Below are positions 15,297 through 23,526 of a stretch of DNA of 33,723 nt, in pieces. How positions within the stretch are numbered: the stretch's first letter is position 1; every line of letters starts with the position of its first letter. Under the pieces are notes generated by a model. It was given only the letters and a program-made list of their open reading frames with translations, was not told the origin of the DNA and made no database searches. Location: assembly GCA_019118865.1 (NCBI GenBank), contig DWYD01000023.1, forward strand, positions 1-33,723, read 5' to 3'. The stretch is from Candidatus Coprenecus merdipullorum (GTDB lineage: Bacteria > Bacteroidota > Bacteroidia > Bacteroidales > UBA932). A program made the position numbers and the translations under genes.

Positions 15297-17594
15297 ATGA
15301 AAACGTTCATCACATCCATCGCCCTCATGATGCTCCTGACCGCAATACCCGCCGCAGCACAGGACCTCACCGTCGCCGGAAAGGTGACCGACACCCGCCG
15401 GGAACCAGTACCGTTCGCATCGGTAGTGCTCCGCAGCCTGCCCGACTCGGCCGTCGTAGCCGGAAGCATGACAGGAGACGACGGAGGCTTCTCTCTCAGC
15501 GCTCCAGAGGGCAGCAGCTACCTGCTCACGGTATCATTCATCGGCTACCTGCCCCAAGAACAGGTTTGCGGAACGTCCTCCGACCTCGGGGACATCGTCC
15601 TCGAAGACGATGTGCAGATGCTTGAGGAGGCCGTAGTCGTGGCGCACAGGGTCGAGCACAGGCCCAACGGCTACCACATCAACCTCCGCAACGACCCCAT
15701 CGCCAAAGGACGCCAGGCCACCGAGATGCTCTCGTTCCTCCCCGGAGTCAGCACCGATGACGAGTCCGTACAGATACTCTCGCGCACCACACACGCCATA
15801 TACATCGACGGCATCAAAATCCAGGACTACTCCGAGCTCAAGGCCCTCCAGGCCTCGCAGATAGAGTCCGTCGACATCGACTACATGAGCGGAGTGGAGG
15901 AGGCGGCCGACGCCCAGGGAGGAGTCATACGGATCAAGCTGAAAAAACAGGCCGACGGAGGATTCTCCGGCTACCTGCAGGCCTCCGCGGGCGCCAACAT
16001 GTACGGCTACGGAGGTGAGTCCGCCCGCAACATCTTCAGGGCCAGGACCGGCAACCTCAGCATCTACAACACCCTCGCATACGTAAGGCAACGCTACTTC
16101 AGCGACAACGAAAGCGAATACCTCTTCAAGGAAACCGGCTCGGACATCCTCTCCAAGGAGGAGTACCGCAGTTGGGGAGGATACCTCTCCGACAGGCTCA
16201 ATCTCTCATACGAGATAAACCCTAGCCACTCCCTCGGAGTCTCCGGCTACATCCACACCTACCGCAACAGTCCATATACCAACACTTTCTATACCGGTTC
16301 CGACAGCACCTCGCAGCTCTACGCCCCCTCCCGCACCGACAAGTACCAGGGAGTGTTCAACTACACCTGGAACATCAACGACAAGGGCGGCAAGCTGGCC
16401 GTCACTGCCGACTACCTCCGCACCAACAACACCGTGGACCAGTTCCTCACCCCTGAAGGAGAGCCTGAGGAAGACCACGGCCACACCTTCCAGACCACGG
16501 ACATGGTGCGCGTGCGCCCTACCCTCAACTATCCCGCAGGCAAGGGCATGATCTCCGCCGGAGCCGACGTCCAGTACGTCCACTTCCGCGACCTCTCCAC
16601 CACACAGATGCAGCCCGCAGGACTGCACACGGTCATGACCGGATGGCAGCCGGCCGTATTCGCCGAGTACTCCGGTTCCGTTAAGAACTTCAGCTACGAG
16701 GCCGGACTCCGGGCCCAGATCAACTGGATGGACGTGACAGCGGAATCCGTGCACAACCGCAACCTGCAGTGGGGCATCCTGCCCATGGCCAGCCTCATGT
16801 ACCTGATTAATCCTCAGAAAGGGCATACGATAGCCCTCCAGTACAAACGCACGATGAACGACCTGCCGTACAGCGCCATATCCTCGTTCAGGCAGTACTC
16901 CTCTCCCCACTCCTACGTGGTCGGAAATCCCGAGCTCGTGCCCGAGACACAGGACGAGGTCATGCTCATGGCCGGATTCTTCAACAAACTGACCGTCATG
17001 GCCGGATACACCCACCTCAGCAACCCCATCATCTACATGACATACGTAGACCCGGAACAGCCCGACGTCAGCTACAACATGCCGGAGAACGGAAAATACA
17101 ACTCCCTCGCAGTATTCGGAGTAGAGGGCAACCTCAAGCCCTTCAAGTGGTGGACCGTCAAGCCCATGGTGAGCCTGCTGCTGCAGTACGCCAAGACCAG
17201 CCGGTACACGGTCAGCAACCAGGCCATGTGGAAATTCTCCATCAGCAACAACTTCTCCTTCTCCCCCACCTTCGGAGGCACCCTCAACGCCTACTACGAG
17301 CCCGAGAGCCGCATGCTCGACGCCCTCTGGAAACCGGTAGCCCAGGTCAACGGCTCCCTATACAAGACATTACTCGACGACCGCCTCGAGCTGCGTCTTG
17401 ACTTCACCCTCTGGCGCTACGGACGCAGGACCATCATCGAGACACCCGTCTACATGCAGTCCGTCTGGAACAGGACCAAGGAGACACGCGCCGAGCTCAC
17501 AATCACATGGAACTTCTCCGGAGGAAAGAAAGTCAACGTCCGCCGCAACGCCGACAGCATCCAAGATTACAAGCAGATTACGGACCAGAGATAA
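15297..17594 (+). CDS. TonB-receptor-like outer-membrane beta-barrel protein 2
   Basis: The 765-residue protein shares architecture with receptor 1: the same signal peptide start (MKTFITSIALMMLL), a carboxypeptidase-regulatory-like domain (about 23-105), a plug-like region (IYIDGIKI near 185) and a large C-terminal barrel ending in WNFSGGKKVNV, close to the end of receptor 1 (WNFSGGKKVSV). The middle of the barrel, where ligand-binding loops would be, differs strongly. The ligand is unknown and no SusD gene is near. Regulation should be shared with receptor 1 because operators, promoter and leader are nearly identical. Confidence 0.85.
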   Translation: MKTFITSIALMMLLTAIPAAAQDLTVAGKVTDTRREPVPFASVVLRSLPDSAVVAGSMTGDDGGFSLSAPEGSSYLLTVSFIGYLPQEQVCGTSSDLGDIVLEDDVQMLEEAVVVAHRVEHRPNGYHINLRNDPIAKGRQATEMLSFLPGVSTDDESVQILSRTTHAIYIDGIKIQDYSELKALQASQIESVDIDYMSGVEEAADAQGGVIRIKLKKQADGGFSGYLQASAGANMYGYGGESARNIFRARTGNLSIYNTLAYVRQRYFSDNESEYLFKETGSDILSKEEYRSWGGYLSDRLNLSYEINPSHSLGVSGYIHTYRNSPYTNTFYTGSDSTSQLYAPSRTDKYQGVFNYTWNINDKGGKLAVTADYLRTNNTVDQFLTPEGEPEEDHGHTFQTTDMVRVRPTLNYPAGKGMISAGADVQYVHFRDLSTTQMQPAGLHTVMTGWQPAVFAEYSGSVKNFSYEAGLRAQINWMDVTAESVHNRNLQWGILPMASLMYLINPQKGHTIALQYKRTMNDLPYSAISSFRQYSSPHSYVVGNPELVPETQDEVMLMAGFFNKLTVMAGYTHLSNPIIYMTYVDPEQPDVSYNMPENGKYNSLAVFGVEGNLKPFKWWTVKPMVSLLLQYAKTSRYTVSNQAMWKFSISNNFSFSPTFGGTLNAYYEPESRMLDALWKPVAQVNGSLYKTLLDDRLELRLDFTLWRYGRRTIIETPVYMQSVWNRTKETRAELTITWNFSGGKKVNVRRNADSIQDYKQITDQR

Positions 17595-17603
17595 CTGCTT
17601 GAT

Positions 17604-17627
17604 CTTACCCATTGATGGCTCGGACTG
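17604..17627 (-). pseudogene. Possible 24-base tail of an FtsX/MacB permease gene
   Basis: On the minus strand the sequence reads PVRAING and stop, as at the end of the permease gene at 23527, with a few base changes. It is very short, so chance or convergent origin cannot be excluded. Confidence 0.35.
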
Positions 17628-17727
17628 GCCTTCTGCTAAGAAACGGACATTCAGTTTTTAAGACATCCGAGCGGAATTACTTTTACCCCGTCCGGCCTGG
17701 TGTAGGCCATACGGCCGTTGACTGGCA

Positions 17728-17905
17728 GGTGCCGGGGAAAGCGGCCTTTTGCCACCACCTTCTCGATTTCGTTATAAACCGACCCGCCTCAGAGACCTCT
17801 CTCGCCGGACATGCCTCGATTTCCCCTCCGGAAGGTGCCGGGGAAAGCGGCATATCTCCACCACCTTCTCGATTTCGTTATGAGCGGACCAGCCTCAGTG
17901 CCATC
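17728..17905. repeat. Two direct copies of a ~70-bp hairpin-forming unit
   Basis: Copy 1 starts at 17728 and copy 2 at 17834, a period of 106. Both read GGTGCCGGGGAAAGCGGC, six variable bases, then CCACCACCTTCTCGATTTCG and a less conserved tail with CCTCAG. Copy 2 can pair GAAGGTG (17832-17838) with CACCTTC downstream. They fill most of the gap between receptor 2 and the CPBP gene. No believable coding region is seen here. Confidence 0.8.
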
Positions 17906-17963
17906 TCCTGCAGGCCTTATCGGGAAAGTCATCACGGTAGTATTTTTACGGATAATCATTATT

Positions 17964-18611
17964 TTAAATAATCATTGACGGCATATTGCTGATTATATGT
18001 ACAACTATGCTGAATAACATTCCATGTTTTATTCTTGCGTATCCATATAATATGGAGCCGGGAATCTTGGCACAAGCATAACAAACAACATACAGCCACT
18101 GTGACACATCTAAAGTCTGATGGCTGAAATTAACTATATGCAACATAGCGAAAAGGATTGCTATTGAATAGAAGAAATCCTTGAATCGTACTTGCAGAAG
18201 CCATTTGCCCCAAATGAGGTTTATGACAGCTGATGAAATTATTGCGAATACTATCCGGCATAATAGATGTTCCGAACAGAGTCCTCCTGCGAAAATCACC
18301 TTAGAAAAGATAAAGGCTATTACGGCTACCGATATGTAGAGATTAAATCTGCTTCTTTTCAATGGCAATCTGAATCCAAGTTCTTCAATTATTGGGGGTA
18401 TAATAATCAGAAAGCATAGAGGCAAAACAGATTTATCAGATGTCATTGCAGGCAAATCAACTCCTGCAATGACAAATACGGATGCAGTCAGAACTTCAAA
18501 GAACAGTGGTACTAACAGACACAGCATAACCGACAACAGCATCACCCTTACGCTGAAATCATAAGGACAATTCTCCTGAGGATTCTTGATGTATTGCCAC
18601 AACTGCTTCAT
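17964..18611 (-). CDS. CPBP-family intramembrane glutamic endopeptidase
   Basis: The 215-residue, strongly hydrophobic protein has several membrane helices and the CPBP (Abi) motifs: EExxxR at Glu76-Glu77-Arg81, FxxxH (FAMLH) near 157 and a C-terminal HxxxN (HIISN). Families of this type cleave prenylated proteins or peptides within the membrane and in some bacteria serve bacteriocin self-immunity; the substrate here is unknown. The gene is visibly richer in A+T than its neighbours, which suggests acquisition from elsewhere. TACTTTTG on the minus strand lies 22 bases before the ATG. Confidence 0.82.
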   Translation of the reverse strand: MKQLWQYIKNPQENCPYDFSVRVMLLSVMLCLLVPLFFEVLTASVFVIAGVDLPAMTSDKSVLPLCFLIIIPPIIEELGFRLPLKRSRFNLYISVAVIAFIFSKVIFAGGLCSEHLLCRIVFAIISSAVINLIWGKWLLQVRFKDFFYSIAILFAMLHIVNFSHQTLDVSQWLYVVCYACAKIPGSILYGYARIKHGMLFSIVVHIISNMPSMII

Positions 18612-18633
18612 AAAATAATATCTAAAGATTCTA

Positions 18634-18641
18634 CAAAAGTA
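18634..18641 (-). promoter_or_regulatory. -7 element of the CPBP gene
   Basis: Minus strand TACTTTTG matches TAnnTTTG and ends 22 bases before the start codon at 18611. Confidence 0.55.
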
Positions 18642-18741
18642 AATCGTTTGTTGAATTTGCTATTCTATCTCGTTACCCAATTTTCAAGCAATCCGACCAA
18701 TCGATTTATTCTAAGCGAGTTATCTTTTCATGCAAAATTCA

Positions 18742-18810
18742 CTTTAAACTTTTGCGGTGTTTTGCTTTAAGCTTTTGCGGTATTTTACTTTAAACTTTTG
18801 CGGTATAATC
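18742..18810. repeat. Three tandem copies of a 23-bp unit
   Basis: Units start at 18742, 18765 and 18788 and share CTTTAAACTTTTGCGGT with small changes. The array ends exactly where the permease-tail fragment begins. Confidence 0.9.
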
Positions 18811-18966
18811 TCACCCATTGATAGCGCGGACAGGGTCGACCGTAGCGGCCTTCCAGGCGGGGATGAGGCCGGAGAGGATGCCGAGGACGACGGCTATGAG
18901 CATGCCGGCAAGATGACCGGAATCCACCTCACGTCATGTCCCCGTCACTACGACCGCAAGTACCAC
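18811..18966. pseudogene. Chimeric scar: permease 3' end joined to a GH109 fragment
   Basis: Bases 18811-18912 match the last 102 bases of the permease gene (23527-23628, minus strand) with a single difference. From GGCAAG (18907-18912) onward the plus strand instead follows the GH109 gene from 9388: GKM..IH......YDRKY is readable, with gaps totalling three bases. GGCAAG is present in both parents, so the junction lies at six-base microhomology. Neither part can be functional. Nothing else is recognisable between 18612 and 19025 apart from the 23-bp repeats and the -7 element noted. Confidence 0.8.
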
Positions 18967-19025
18967 CCGCAACAATAGACAGGACTGTTCCGGAACCATA
19001 TACAGTTTAGGAACAGTTTTTTTAT

Positions 19026-19033
19026 TAACTTCG
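19026..19033 (+). promoter_or_regulatory. -7 element of the TPR regulator gene
   Basis: TAACTTCG (one change from TAnnTTTG) ends four bases before the ATG at 19038, again too close for a normal leader. Confidence 0.5.
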
Positions 19034-19037
19034 CGGT

Positions 19038-20729
19038 ATGACTGTATTTAGTTCACATCACATAACTATACTTTTATCAATAGGTTTGCTGATCTCCGCC
19101 ATGTCATGCTCCGACCGAGGCGGGCAGGTGAGTTCCGCGCTGGCCGCAGCCGACTCGCTGATGATGACTCAGCCGCAGGCAGCCCTCGACACCCTGAGCG
19201 GCATCGACAGCACCCGGATCAGAAGAATGGACCGGAGCGAAAGGGCCTTCTACACCCTGCTCACGACCGAAGCCGAGTACAAATGCTGGCTGCCGGTGGC
19301 GGAGGACACGGCCATATCCGAGGCAGTGAGGTACTACCGCCGCCGCGGACCGGAGGACAGACTGGCGCGGGCGCTGACCATGCAGGGGGCGGTGATCTCC
19401 GAGCGGGGAGACGCTGAGGGGGCAATGAAGGCCTATAAGGAGGCTGAGCCGATAGTCGAGAACGGAGGAGACCTCGAGCAGCTAGGGCTGATCAATACTA
19501 GAATAGGGGAACTGTACAAAGGGAGCTTCATCAATGACTCCGCTGCGATAGCCAGATACCGGAAAGCCCTGGACTGCTTCGAAAAGGCCGGGCTGCCGGA
19601 AAGAATCATGTACACACACTCTTCCATTGCCCGGATGCTCATACTGGACTCCGCCGATAAGGCCATCTCCCACCTTGAAAAGGCGATGTCAATGGCGGAA
19701 CAATCCGGGAACAGGTCCTTAACCCTCTCCTGTCTTGAGCTATACAGCCACTTCTATTACTCAAGGCAAGACTACCGGGGGATAATATCCACAACAAGAA
19801 GAGTCCTGCCGGCATACATGACAGGAGCACAGAACAGCGCAGAAGAGAGGATGTTCAACAACCTGTTCTATAATGCCGCATTGGCATACTGCAGAATGGA
19901 CTTGCCGGATTCGGCAAGAACCGCTGTCGGCAAAATGAGCATGGACTCATCGATAGACAGCATGATGGTCTATTACGCCTGTGCGGAGATAGCCCGGCAA
20001 GAGGAGAGATGGAAGGATGCGGACAGGCTCAGCAACAAATCCAGGGACATCACCGAAAGAATCGTAGCCGCAGCATACGATGAGAACATCTATTCCCTGG
20101 AAAAAGAACTCGACTACCGGAGAATAGCGTCAGAACGGGACAAAGCGGAAGAGCGTCAGAAAATCTCAATACTCGTTTCTCTGCTCGCAGTATCATTTCT
20201 TGGAGCTGCTGTCCTCATTCTCTATTCCCGCAACAAAAAGCTGAAGGCAGAAGGAGCGCTTCTTCTGGCATCAATCCGCTCATACGAACACGATGCGGCG
20301 GTCAAAGCCAGCTTGACTGTAAAAAATGAGCAGACAGAACCGATAATGAGGGATATGGTCGCCCTGATAGGAGAACTCAACGATTCCTATTTCCGCTACG
20401 GCAGCACCAGCGCATTTCCCGAGAAAATAAAAGCCGTCATCGAGAAATTCTTCCCGAAAAAAGACACTCCGGGCAGGATATACGCTATATGCGATAATCT
20501 GTATCCCGGAGTCCTTGCAGGCATCAGAAGCACCTATCCGCATCTTACGGAGAACGACATATTTCTTATAGCGCTCATGGCCTGCGGCCTGCCCACAGGA
20601 GCTGTATGTGCGATAAAAAGGGTAAGCGAAAACGCAGTGAACGTGCATAAGTCGAGGGTCGCCTCGAAGATGAAACTTGACGGACCTCTTTCAGATTTTG
20701 TATCCAGAACGTTCGTAAGGCACGATTAA
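19038..20729 (+). CDS. Membrane-anchored TPR protein with C-terminal HTH (DUF6377-like regulator)
   Basis: The 563-residue protein begins with a lipoprotein-like signal (ISAMSC, Cys24), followed by TPR-type helical repeats (about 30-340) and a coiled segment. A single membrane helix follows at about 374-397 (ISILVSLLAVSFLGAAVLILY), and then a cytoplasmic part whose end (LTENDIFLIALMACGLPTGAVCAIKRVSENAVNVHKSRV) resembles a LuxR-like helix-turn-helix. Bacteroidales encode many such kinase-less membrane regulators next to genes they may control. It probably senses an envelope signal and acts on transcription directly; targets are unknown. The propeller protein gene downstream is one candidate. 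Confidence 0.75.
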   Translation: MTVFSSHHITILLSIGLLISAMSCSDRGGQVSSALAAADSLMMTQPQAALDTLSGIDSTRIRRMDRSERAFYTLLTTEAEYKCWLPVAEDTAISEAVRYYRRRGPEDRLARALTMQGAVISERGDAEGAMKAYKEAEPIVENGGDLEQLGLINTRIGELYKGSFINDSAAIARYRKALDCFEKAGLPERIMYTHSSIARMLILDSADKAISHLEKAMSMAEQSGNRSLTLSCLELYSHFYYSRQDYRGIISTTRRVLPAYMTGAQNSAEERMFNNLFYNAALAYCRMDLPDSARTAVGKMSMDSSIDSMMVYYACAEIARQEERWKDADRLSNKSRDITERIVAAAYDENIYSLEKELDYRRIASERDKAEERQKISILVSLLAVSFLGAAVLILYSRNKKLKAEGALLLASIRSYEHDAAVKASLTVKNEQTEPIMRDMVALIGELNDSYFRYGSTSAFPEKIKAVIEKFFPKKDTPGRIYAICDNLYPGVLAGIRSTYPHLTENDIFLIALMACGLPTGAVCAIKRVSENAVNVHKSRVASKMKLDGPLSDFVSRTFVRHD

Positions 20730-20905
20730 TAACTTATCACCACGCTTGGAATAGCCTGAATGCTAAATGCAAATCGCCTGATTCTCAGGACTCTTTGCCT
20801 TGATAACGCTTATTTAAATTTATCAACTGACAATCAACATCTTACAATGCAGTTGATAACATCGGAAAACTTGTCTGAGCCGTTTCTTGTCATTATAATT
20901 GTACC

Positions 20906-21045
20906 ATGAAAAAAATTTTATTGATTCGTATCTTATTGACTGCTATGTCATCTCACTATCGTTAAGTGATGACGGCAAAAAACTTTATGTTTTCGGCACA
21001 GATAAGTACGGCATTGACGTTTTTAATCAATACACAATAATTTAA
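20906..21045 (+). pseudogene. Decayed TolB-like propeller gene remnant
   Basis: An ATG at 20906 opens a signal-like MKKILLIRILLTAMSS that stops at 20964. In another frame 20923-21045 reads a propeller-like tail, SLSDDGKKLYVFGTDKYGIDVF, ending in a stop. The tail resembles the end of the intact gene at 21079 (KKMYCCTEDDDTLYCYDL). The simplest reading is a paralogue that lost its middle and its frame. The rest of 20730-21078 is A+T rich and shows nothing else. Confidence 0.5.
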
Positions 21046-21078
21046 CTTGATTTCGAACTCACGTTAAAAATCAAAAAC

Positions 21079-22134
21079 ATGAAAAAAACTGTTTTTCTTC
21101 TGCTGCCTCTAATGCTAATAACTTTTTGCGCGTACAGCCGAGAGTATAATCCGTTCGGACCCGCTGTGCGTCCTGTGAAACCGGAAAGCGAGCAAGTCCT
21201 AAAAGGATGTCCCCTGTTCCGGCTGTCCACTGACGAGGCTCCCTTGTCATATATTCTTGCCTGCGCCTACGATAGTATTCTGGTCGTGAGTCTTGACAAA
21301 AACGAGTTCGTGACGGGAGTATTCGACATCAGCCGTGGAGAATTGGTGGGGAAATACATACACAAAGGAAGGGGGCCAATGGAACTTTTATCTTTTTCCT
21401 CCACATACCAGTGCTGGGATGAAAGGGACTCGTTGTATTTGAACTGTTTCGATGTTTCAGGGCAGAACAACTTCGTGTCGTTCAACATTACGGCAGCAGT
21501 GAAAGACGGGGAAATCAAGCTGCGCAGGATCGGAGAATTCATACCGGTCACACTGAATGCGCGTAAGGCTGATGACAGCACGAATGTTTATTATCGTCTT
21601 ACAGACAACACAATGGCTTTGGAAAGATTTACGAAAAACGGTCATCTGCTCAACTCGTGGAAACTGTTTCCGGATATTCCCATGACTAATTTTTCGATAA
21701 TGTCTTTCGGACTTGCACTGAGCGATGACGGGACAAAGGCCGCTATCGCAATGACGGCCTTTCCGTGCCTCAACATCCTCGACATGGTAACAGGAGAAAG
21801 AAAGTCAGTGACTTTTGCCAGAAGAATTGGCTTTGAGCCTGTATATGACACCTATCGCTCGTCCTTTACATATCCTGAAATTTCAAGTTGCTGCGGAACA
21901 TTCACCTCCGGCGACCTCGTGTGCGTGCGGACGGACAATGTCGGGGACAGTAATGGAGACGCAAAATCCGCCCTGCTGATATTCGACTGGGACGGGAACT
22001 TGAAATACAGACTGCTGATATCCGAGGACCTGGCGACTTATGGAACAGTGTTCGATCCTGTCCACAAAAAGATGTACTGCTGCACAGAGGATGACGACAC
22101 CCTCTACTGCTACGACTTGTCGGGATACCTTTAA
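21079..22134 (+). CDS. BF3164-like/TolB-like 6-bladed beta-propeller protein
   Basis: The 351-residue protein has a Sec signal peptide (MKKTVFLLLPLMLITFCAYS, no clear lipobox) and a propeller body. KGRGPMELL at about residue 95 corresponds to the GxGPGE-type motif typical of BF3164/TolB-like Bacteroidales proteins, and repeated IFDWDGNLKYRL and LYCYDLSGYL segments look like blade strands. It is predicted to be periplasmic or envelope-bound; a binding rather than catalytic role is usual for such propellers. Function is otherwise unknown. It follows a decayed paralogue and the TPR regulator. Confidence 0.72.
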   Translation: MKKTVFLLLPLMLITFCAYSREYNPFGPAVRPVKPESEQVLKGCPLFRLSTDEAPLSYILACAYDSILVVSLDKNEFVTGVFDISRGELVGKYIHKGRGPMELLSFSSTYQCWDERDSLYLNCFDVSGQNNFVSFNITAAVKDGEIKLRRIGEFIPVTLNARKADDSTNVYYRLTDNTMALERFTKNGHLLNSWKLFPDIPMTNFSIMSFGLALSDDGTKAAIAMTAFPCLNILDMVTGERKSVTFARRIGFEPVYDTYRSSFTYPEISSCCGTFTSGDLVCVRTDNVGDSNGDAKSALLIFDWDGNLKYRLLISEDLATYGTVFDPVHKKMYCCTEDDDTLYCYDLSGYL

Positions 22135-22147
22135 ACTGACGTAATAG

Positions 22148-22220
22148 CACACAGCCTCCTTATACAACAGAAAGCCTCGTAGCCGAAGCCATACGCAGAA
22201 TCTCGCCATAGTACCAAGCC
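22148..22220 (-). pseudogene. Remnant of the XRE antitoxin gene with internal deletion
   Basis: The minus strand reads AWYYGEILR then MASATRLSVV and a stop. This equals the antitoxin of 14646-14957 (AWYYGEILR ... RIASAMGLSVEL) with 123 bases (41 codons) missing. The joint lies at ACGCA, a pentamer present at both deletion ends in the intact gene (14691-14695 and 14814-14818). The 5' part is absent, so it is not functional. Confidence 0.75.
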
Positions 22221-22227
22221 TCCCCCG

Positions 22228-23415
22228 TTATTCAAACAATGCACTCAAATCCCAGGACAGGAACTCCTCAAGCGGCACTCCGCCGGTTCCTACGACGAGC
22301 GAATGAACAGGGTGGAAGGCGGCAGCAAACTTCGAGAGGCCGCGGCCGGCAGTCCGGCTGCCGCTCTTTACCTCTACTGCGACACAACGGCGGCGGCTGT
22401 CGATGACAAAGTCGACTTCGTCATCCCGCTCCCGCCAATAATAAACCCTGTAGTCCAGTTCCTCGGCGGCATTGAGGATATGCGCCCCTACGGCACTCTC
22501 TACCCAGCGCCCCCATAGAGCAGGAGACGTGTACACTTTCTCAAAGCTCATCCCTGCAAGGGCACTCAGCAGGGCAGTGTTGTAGACCATCAGCTTCGGC
22601 ACGGAATTGTACTTTCTCGCACTGTCGCTGGCATATTTTTGCAGACCTGCCAACATCTGAGCCTCCGAGAGAGTGGTAAGATAACTTGCCAAGGTGGTCA
22701 CATTGCCGGCACCCTGAAGCTGCCCGAGCAGTTTGGTCAGTGAAATCTCCTCACCGGAATAAGTGCATCCAAGTTCGAAAAGCTGCTTCATCAGTTCCGG
22801 CTTATAGACAGTCCTGGTCATCAGTACATCCTGTTCTATGGCCGGAGCGATGATACTGTCCTTGATATACCTGCGCCAACGGGACTCGTCTCCGATGAAC
22901 TTGGCCGCTCCAGGATATCCGCCGAAGTAGATATACTGAGACAGATCCAGTCCGAATGCCCAGTGCATCTCCTTCCAGCTCCAGTGCGGTATCCTGATCA
23001 GCTCATAACGTCCGGCTAAGGACTCCGTCAGCCCGTCTTTCAGCAGCAGACGGGAAGAGCCGAGAATCACCACCTTCAGATTGACATCATTGAAGGTATC
23101 CGCATCCCACTGTTTCTTCACTTCCTCGCTCCAGTTGTCTATCTTATGCACCTCGTCTATCACTAACAGATACTCCCTGTATCCGCCCAGCCGCATCCTG
23201 GCCCTCGCCGTATCCCACACCTCTCCTATCCACACGGTATTTTCCTTCGGGATACCGTCAGCCGACACCATCATGTTGGGGACTTCGGTCTCCTGGAGCA
23301 CCTGTTTGACCAGAGTGGATTTGCCCACCTGACGCGGGCCCACCATGGCCTGAAGCTTGTTTCGGTCTTCCGATATGCGGGATACAAGTTCTTTGAATTG
23401 CGGTCTTTTGAACAT
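22228..23415 (-). CDS. AAA_14/DUF4143-type ATP-binding protein 2
   Basis: This 395-residue protein has Walker A GPRQVGKST (residues 26-34), Walker B LLVIDEVHK and a sensor VILGSSR, then a DUF4143 domain. The C-terminus keeps a PD-(D/E)XK-like motif (DEVDFVID...VAVEVKSG), unlike ATPase 1, so a nuclease-type site may be intact. The start at 23415 is chosen because TATCTTTG at 23437-23444 (minus) would overlap the longer start at 23439. It lies downstream of the permease gene, separated by short tandem repeats. Function is unknown. Confidence 0.83.
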   Translation of the reverse strand: MFKRPQFKELVSRISEDRNKLQAMVGPRQVGKSTLVKQVLQETEVPNMMVSADGIPKENTVWIGEVWDTARARMRLGGYREYLLVIDEVHKIDNWSEEVKKQWDADTFNDVNLKVVILGSSRLLLKDGLTESLAGRYELIRIPHWSWKEMHWAFGLDLSQYIYFGGYPGAAKFIGDESRWRRYIKDSIIAPAIEQDVLMTRTVYKPELMKQLFELGCTYSGEEISLTKLLGQLQGAGNVTTLASYLTTLSEAQMLAGLQKYASDSARKYNSVPKLMVYNTALLSALAGMSFEKVYTSPALWGRWVESAVGAHILNAAEELDYRVYYWRERDDEVDFVIDSRRRCVAVEVKSGSRTAGRGLSKFAAAFHPVHSLVVGTGGVPLEEFLSWDLSALFE

Positions 23416-23436
23416 AACTACCTGTGTATTTTGAGA

Positions 23437-23444
23437 CAAAGATA
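23437..23444 (-). promoter_or_regulatory. -7 element of DUF4143 ATPase 2
   Basis: Minus strand TATCTTTG, a full match, 21 bases before the ATG at 23415. Confidence 0.6.
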
Positions 23445-23447
23445 TAC

Positions 23448-23523
23448 AAAATACTCAAATCTTGATTACAAAATGTTCAATTTACACCGACAAAATGTTC
23501 AAATCTATCCTGAAAATGTTCAA
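23448..23523. repeat. Tandem ~22-bp repeats downstream of the permease gene
   Basis: AAAATGTTCAA starts at 23470, 23492 and 23513; a weaker copy (AAAATACTCAA) begins at 23448. The array directly follows the permease stop codon in the direction of transcription, as the different 23-bp array at 18742 follows the duplicated permease tail. Confidence 0.8.
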
Positions 23524-23526
23524 ATC

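Noticed and set aside
12267-17594. A SusC/SusD polysaccharide utilisation locus
   Set aside because: No SusD-like lipoprotein or glycan enzyme lies beside either receptor, and the barrels fit the OMP_b-brl_3 type better than SusC.
17612-17971. A 119-codon plus-strand frame between receptor 2 and the CPBP gene
   Set aside because: It runs through the two hairpin repeats, has no recognisable features and no promoter.
20781-20805. A small hairpin (CCTGA-TTC-TCAGG) after the TPR gene as a terminator
   Set aside because: The stem is only five pairs with a three-base loop and no T run follows.
23448-23523. A CRISPR-like array of ~22-bp repeats
   Set aside because: Repeat units are back to back with no spacers, too few and too short, and there are no cas genes.
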